Source: an uncultured Oscillospiraceae bacterium (GTDB taxonomy: Bacteria > Bacillota > Clostridia > Oscillospirales > Ruminococcaceae). Taken from it: DNA of 54,517 nucleotides. A program made the translations under genes and the position numbers. The notes beneath the pieces were generated by a model, which was not told where the DNA came from, ran no database searches, and saw only the letters and a program-made list of their open reading frames with translations. The stretch lies in assembly GCA_910583935.1 (NCBI GenBank), contig CAJTZM010000014.1:1-54517 (forward strand), written 5' to 3'. Numbering within the stretch: the first letter of the stretch is position 1; the number at the start of each line of letters is the position of its first letter. This document shows positions 50,844-54,517 of the stretch, piece by piece.

Positions 50844-51653
50844 ATGCAAAATGGGATTGATGTTGCCAGCGTAAACGGCAGGGTCGACTGGGAACAGGTT
50901 AAGGCGGCCGGCATAGATTTTGCCATTATTCGGGCGGGCTGGACCTTTTATGAAGGGGGCTTGGAGGAGGATCGCCTCTTTGCCCAGAACATGGCTCAGG
51001 CTGCGGCGGCAGGTCTGGATATAGGCGTTTATGTCTATTCCTACGACCGGTCGCCGGAGGCGGCGCGCATTGCGGCCCAAAGGCTGGATCAGCTGCTGCG
51101 GCCGTATAAGACCATCACCTATCCGGTTTGGTTTGATATGGAGGACCGGTGGAATCTGACGGCGGGAAGGCAGCTGAATACACAAATCTGCCAGGCGTTT
51201 TTGTCGGAGATGGAGGCGGCCGGCTACTATACCGGGCTTTACAGCTTTGCTAATTTCCTGACCGGCTATCTGGACCGGGAGGCCCTTTCCGCTTACGATG
51301 TCTGGGTGGCGGATTACCGCGATCCCATGGGCTACAACGGCCCTTATGGAATGTGGCAGTACGGCGTTGTCGGCAGGCAGGGCGTTTTTGGCCGGGACTA
51401 CACCATCCGCGGGCAGGTGCCGGGGCTTTCGGGAAACTGCGACGTGGATTACGCCTACAAGGACTATCCGACGATTATCCGCCAGGCGGGGCTAAACCAT
51501 CTGGACCCGCTTCCAGACCCAGACCCAGACCCAGATCCCGATCCCGGCCCTGGCCCGGAGCCGGACTGTGCGCAGGTTAGGGAAGAGCTGGTGAAGGCGA
51601 AAAAGGCCTTAGCGCGAATCGAGAGAATCGCGTCTCAGGAGCTGGAGAGATAG
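50844..51653 (+). CDS. GH25 lysozyme (muramidase) without signal peptide
   Basis: A 269-residue glycoside hydrolase family 25 enzyme that cuts MurNAc-GlcNAc bonds. The fold starts at residue 3 with GIDVASVNGRVDW (catalytic-face Asp), PVWFDMEDRW carries the key acids, and DVDYAYKDY closes the domain near 210. A (DP)n tract (about 222-236) links to a charged C-terminal helix. No signal peptide is present, as in phage endolysins released by a holin. No holin is seen. GGGGGG precedes the ATG. Confidence 0.9.
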   Translation: MQNGIDVASVNGRVDWEQVKAAGIDFAIIRAGWTFYEGGLEEDRLFAQNMAQAAAAGLDIGVYVYSYDRSPEAARIAAQRLDQLLRPYKTITYPVWFDMEDRWNLTAGRQLNTQICQAFLSEMEAAGYYTGLYSFANFLTGYLDREALSAYDVWVADYRDPMGYNGPYGMWQYGVVGRQGVFGRDYTIRGQVPGLSGNCDVDYAYKDYPTIIRQAGLNHLDPLPDPDPDPDPDPGPGPEPDCAQVREELVKAKKALARIERIASQELER

Positions 51654-51712
51654 AAGGACGGGGCGGCTTTTTCCCTTTGGGAAAGAGGGGGCGTGCTTCC
51701 CAGCCCCAAAAG

Positions 51713-51742
51713 AGTCCGTTTTATGGGACTGTGTTTTTATTA
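51713..51742 (+). terminator. Weak terminator after the GH25 gene
   Basis: AGTCC pairs with GGACT before GTGTTTTTATT. Confidence 0.4.
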
Positions 51743-51800
51743 TGATAAGAATGGGAAAAGAAATTTTCCGATTGATTGACAGCAAGGAGAAGGACGGCGA

Positions 51801-52247
51801 ATGAAGCACGATTTAGAGGACGTTTACAGGGATTTGGAAAAGGAGGACATCGCGGTTTTGCCATACCGGTTCCAGCACATCAAAAGCGTTTCACTCGCAC
51901 AAGAGAAGGTCGTTGGGATTGACCGTAGCAAAATTGAGGACCGCGCGGAGGAATACACCATTTTGATCCACGAAAAGGGACATTTTGACGCGGGTGCATT
52001 TTACACGCCGTCCTGCCCCTGCCTGCTGCGGGAGCAGGCCGAATGCCGGGCGGACCGGGCGGCGATTTTACGCTATATTCCGCTGGAGGAGCTGCGGGAG
52101 GTCATTTCCCAAGGGCTGGTAGAGATTTGGGAGCTGGCGGAGCGGTTTGGCGTGACCGAGGCCTTTATGAAAAAGGCGGTGTCCTATTACCGGGATATTA
52201 TGGGAGAATCCCTGCAATTGCAGCAGCCAGAGACGGATGGGAAATAA
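51801..52247 (+). CDS. ImmA/IrrE-like metallopeptidase
   Basis: A 148-residue protein with the zinc motif HEKGH (about 57-61) and ECRADRAA (about 80-87), the pattern of ImmA/IrrE peptidases. Family members cut the ImmR/XRE repressors of mobile elements or SOS-like regulators. No XRE gene lies beside it; the nearest is at 42.4 kb. AAGGAG precedes the ATG. With the GH25 gene it suggests mobile-element ancestry. Confidence 0.85.
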   Translation: MKHDLEDVYRDLEKEDIAVLPYRFQHIKSVSLAQEKVVGIDRSKIEDRAEEYTILIHEKGHFDAGAFYTPSCPCLLREQAECRADRAAILRYIPLEELREVISQGLVEIWELAERFGVTEAFMKKAVSYYRDIMGESLQLQQPETDGK

Positions 52248-52250
52248 AAG

Positions 52251-52285
52251 GCCGGATGGACGCGTGAGCGTCCATCCGGCTGATT
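52251..52285. terminator. Terminator between convergent genes
   Basis: A perfect 12-pair stem (52251-52262 with 52269-52280) with a T-rich tail on the plus strand (GATTTTAT) and TTTT on the minus strand. Confidence 0.82.
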
Positions 52286-52307
52286 TTATAGGCGGATCCT
52301 TCGATTT

Positions 52308-53006
52308 TTATTTTCGATGCTCTAGGCAGATTTCGCTGAATTTTTGGAATAAAACGGTGGTGTCCGGCCCGTCGAAGGGGTCGGGAAGATCGCCGCGCAT
52401 CCGCTCCGGATGCCACTGCACCGCATAGATGGGCAGCGACTGATGCTCCACCGCCTCGATCACGCCGTCGTGGGAGCGGGCGGTGACCTTTAAGGAATCG
52501 GCCAGCTGGTCAATCCGATTGTTGTGCCGGCTGTTGGTGATGAATTTTTCCCCGAACAGCCGGCCGATCAGCGAATCCGGCTCGGCTATGATCTCGTGCT
52601 TATGCATTAGATGCTCGACCCCGTCGGTCAGCTTAAACTTTTTGGCCAGGGTCCCGCCCAAAAAGACGTTGATATTCTGCTGCCCGCGGCAGATGCCCAG
52701 CACCGGCTTGCCCGCCTTTTCAAACGCGTGAAACAGCGCTTCGTCCAGCGGGTCGCGCTTTCCCTTTTCCACCGCCTTTGCCTGGGCGGCGTATTCGGGC
52801 GAGGGCATATACATGGCGCTGCCGGTGAGGATCAGCCCGTCGCACAGGCGGGCGTAGTCCTCGGCCAGCTCGATGTCGGTGGCCATTACCGGCACGCCGC
52901 CGCCGGCGGTAACGCCCAGAAAATACTTTTTGTTGACCATCCATCCGTCGTTAAAAAACTGCGGTTCCACAGCGGGAGCCGGCGCGATACAAATTAAAGG
53001 CTTCAT
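52308..53006 (-). CDS. Class I glutamine amidotransferase-like hydrolase (C26 family), active-site intact
   Basis: A 232-residue protein of the gamma-glutamyl-GABA hydrolase (PuuD-like) family. The nucleophile Cys lies in GKPVLGICRGQQNINV, and the His-Glu pair in YAVQWHPERM. Substrate unknown. AAAGGAGG precedes the ATG at 53006. The start shares one base (TGATG) with the stop of the next gene upstream, its paralog, so the two are translationally coupled. Confidence 0.9.
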   Translation of the reverse strand: MKPLICIAPAPAVEPQFFNDGWMVNKKYFLGVTAGGGVPVMATDIELAEDYARLCDGLILTGSAMYMPSPEYAAQAKAVEKGKRDPLDEALFHAFEKAGKPVLGICRGQQNINVFLGGTLAKKFKLTDGVEHLMHKHEIIAEPDSLIGRLFGEKFITNSRHNNRIDQLADSLKVTARSHDGVIEAVEHQSLPIYAVQWHPERMRGDLPDPFDGPDTTVLFQKFSEICLEHRK

Positions 53007-53698
53007 CAGCGGTTTCCTCCTTTGCAAAGACTGATCAGGCGTTGGAACAGCTTTTTGTCCGCCGGGGACTGGGACTGCTCCGGATGCCACTGAACGGCAA
53101 AAACCGGCAGACAGGTATGCTCCGCCGCCTCGATCAAGCCGTCGGGCGCGTGGGCGCAGGCCTTTAAATCCCGGCCTAATTCCTGAATGCCCTGATGGTG
53201 CCGGCTGACGACCTCCTCCCCCTGGCCGTAGCAATCGGCAAAGGTGCCGGGCTCGGATAGGATCGGATGGTTTTTGCCGTCGTGCTCGCGGCCGCTGTCT
53301 TCCGCAAGATCCATGTACAAAGAGCCGCCCTGGGCCACGTTTAAAATCTGCAGGCCGCGGCCGATGCCAAACACCGGCTTGCCCAGCGCCATAAAGGCCT
53401 TGAGCAGCGCAAGGTCCATATCGTCCCGCAGCTCGTTAAGCGGATGGCCCGGCCCGCCCATGCGGTCCTTATAAATTTCGCCGTAATTGCCTGCGTGGAT
53501 GTCGCTGGCGCCGCCGGTGAGCAAAAGCCCGTCGGCCAGGGCGGCGTATTCGGCGGCGCAGGTTACATCAAAAGCGGTGACGGGAACGCCGCCCGCCTCT
53601 TTCACACACTGGGTATACCGGCCGCTGATGATTGCGTGAGGGGCCTGGAACATGGGGTTGAACCCATCGTCCGGCCCGATTAGGATTACAGGTTTCAT
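53006..53698 (-). CDS. C26 amidotransferase paralog lacking catalytic Cys
   Basis: A 230-residue paralog of the downstream gene, first of the pair. It keeps the fold and VQWHPEQ (His, Glu), but the nucleophile elbow reads GKPVFGIGRGLQILNV: Gly replaces the catalytic Cys (codon GGC). It should not hydrolyse gamma-glutamyl compounds by the usual mechanism and may be a regulatory or binding partner. GGAGGAAG precedes the ATG at 53698. A near-consensus promoter lies upstream. Confidence 0.88.
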   Translation of the reverse strand: MKPVILIGPDDGFNPMFQAPHAIISGRYTQCVKEAGGVPVTAFDVTCAAEYAALADGLLLTGGASDIHAGNYGEIYKDRMGGPGHPLNELRDDMDLALLKAFMALGKPVFGIGRGLQILNVAQGGSLYMDLAEDSGREHDGKNHPILSEPGTFADCYGQGEEVVSRHHQGIQELGRDLKACAHAPDGLIEAAEHTCLPVFAVQWHPEQSQSPADKKLFQRLISLCKGGNR

Positions 53699-53777
53699 CG
53701 TCTTCCTCCAATCAAAAAAGAAGCCGCCGCCGGCCAAAGCAAAAACAGCGGCGGATTGATAGAAAATTTCCTATTTC

Positions 53778-53806
53778 AATATACAGTTTTTCAGGGATTC
53801 TGTCAA
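53778..53806 (-). promoter_or_regulatory. Near-consensus promoter of the C26 pair
   Basis: On the minus strand TTGACA, 17 bases, TATATT, about 75 bases before the first gene. Confidence 0.75.
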
Positions 53807-53910
53807 ATTTTTTTAGAGAAAATGTAAAATTCCGCCCAATACAAGAGGGAATTTTCGCCAAATGTCAAGACTAAATTACAAAAAAGTTCAATAAATTTTC
53901 CCGACTTGTG

Positions 53911-53949
53911 AAAAGCGGGGGTTCCGGCGCGTTTGGAACCCCCGCTTTT
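53911..53949. terminator. Perfect 15-pair hairpin
   Basis: 53911-53925 pairs with 53935-53949 around a 9-base loop. It may end the IS30 transposase transcript or shield the C26 pair from it. Confidence 0.75.
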
Positions 53950-54029
53950 GTGCAAAAAGGCAACAGGAAACCAAACCGGGCGTTTTTTCGCTTCCGGCTC
54001 CGCTCCCTTTCTGTTCAATTTTTCGGGGG

Positions 54030-54517
54030 CTATGTTATGTACCGCTCGAAAAGCATTTGCGGCGTTGCCCAGCCCAATATCCGCCGGGGATAGTTCGCCA
54101 GCCACTCTTCAACTTCTGCAACCTCCGCCGCGGTCACTTCATCAAAGCTTGTTCCCTTTGGAAAGAACCGCCGGATAATGCGGTTCATGTTTTCATTGCT
54201 CCCCCTTTCGTATGCAGAATACGGGTGGCAATAATAAATCTTTGTGCGGGGCTTCCGCGCCCGCTTTGACCTCTCCATTCCGGCGCAATCCTGAAATTCG
54301 CTTCCGTTGTCAACCGTTATTGACCTGAACACTTGCCGGAACCCTGCGCCCATCCTCCGCTCTATACGGTCAAGCCCCCGCACAACGCTTTCCATCGTGT
54401 GATCGGGAACGCGAAAAATCACAGGGTAACGGGTCAACCGCTCTGTCAGCACCACCAGCGCGGCCTTGCTTCCCTTACAACCTATAATGCTATCCATTTC
54501 CCAATTTCCGAAAGTTT
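54030..54517 (-). mobile_element. IS30-family transposase, C-terminal part (5' end outside window)
   Basis: The visible 162 codons carry the DDE core: Asp in GNWEMDSIIG, Asp in ITVDNGSEFQD, and Glu in YERGSNENMNRIIRRFFPKG. This is the IS30 pattern, including the conserved tail RRILGWATPQMLFERY. The frame is open through the window edge; the ATG at 54497 follows GNWE in frame and is not the true start. The copy appears intact here. Confidence 0.92.

Larger units (their letters stand above)
53699..54029. other. Intergenic region before the IS30 gene
   Basis: About 330 bases holding the promoter at 53778-53806 and the hairpin at 53911-53949. No protein is seen. The end of the IS30 element must lie here, but I cannot fix its inverted repeat. 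Confidence 0.5.

Overview
The window is a gene-dense, GC-rich stretch of about 54.5 kb. The coding bias is that of a low-temperature-of-divergence Firmicute: strong Shine-Dalgarno sites, SigA-type promoters, Clostridia-type gene neighbourhoods and BofA/YaaL sporulation-type genes. The orders gdpP-rplI-dnaB, tilS-hpt-ftsH, dgt-dnaG-rpoD and murA-yycJ-rlmH are those of Clostridia. High GC with a lysine-rich RNase J extension and divergent ParE/ParC suggests Oscillospirales (Ruminococcaceae-like). This is inference from gene content; no 16S or other taxonomic marker is present.

Layout. 1-2 kb: a partial cysteine desulfurase and rnhA on the minus strand, then a candidate structured RNA with its own promoter and terminator. 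2-12 kb: an information-processing block (RNase J, a GdpP-type c-di-AMP phosphodiesterase, L9, DnaB, TilS, Hpt, FtsH). 12-21 kb: a ParE/ParC-type topoisomerase pair, SecG, RNase R, a small Cys protein, YaaL/BofA, and a DUF3795-like protein. 21-24 kb: RNase P RNA, a zinc-ribbon/TM2 protein, glutamate dehydrogenase. 24-30.5 kb: branched-chain aminotransferase, an RluD-family synthase with a non-canonical start, a polar amino-acid ABC transporter, and a G5/M23 envelope protein. 30.5-38.9 kb: MurA, YycJ, RlmH, then on the minus strand a Tet(M)-like GTPase fused to a Rae1/YacP-type NYN nuclease domain, a GNAT and a YifB ATPase. 39-47.4 kb: zinc-ribbon protein, phosphohexomutase, L31, YigZ, an XRE-membrane regulator, dgt-dnaG-rpoD. 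47.4-54.5 kb: a more accessory end with a 2-hydroxyacid dehydrogenase, a decayed MTA/SAH nucleosidase, a GNAT, DegV, a GH25 lysozyme without signal peptide, an ImmA-like protease, two overlapping C26 amidotransferases (one lacking its catalytic Cys), and the end of an IS30 element.

Most promising observations. (1) The 881-residue GTPase-NYN fusion joins an EF-G/Tet(M)-like body, which binds near the ribosomal A site, to a domain resembling Rae1, an A-site mRNA endonuclease. Its domain IV loop is not that of Tet(M), so ribosome surveillance is a better hypothesis than drug resistance. (2) gdpP and murA, 26 kb apart, share a promoter-leader element of about 90 bases with a palindrome centred on the predicted start site, linking c-di-AMP turnover and peptidoglycan synthesis. 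(3) A promoter-to-terminator unit before rnj can fold with a long closing stem, like a 6S-class RNA. (4) A one-base-overlapping C26 amidotransferase pair has a pseudoenzyme partner.

All calls are from reading the sequence; no search, folding or alignment program was run.
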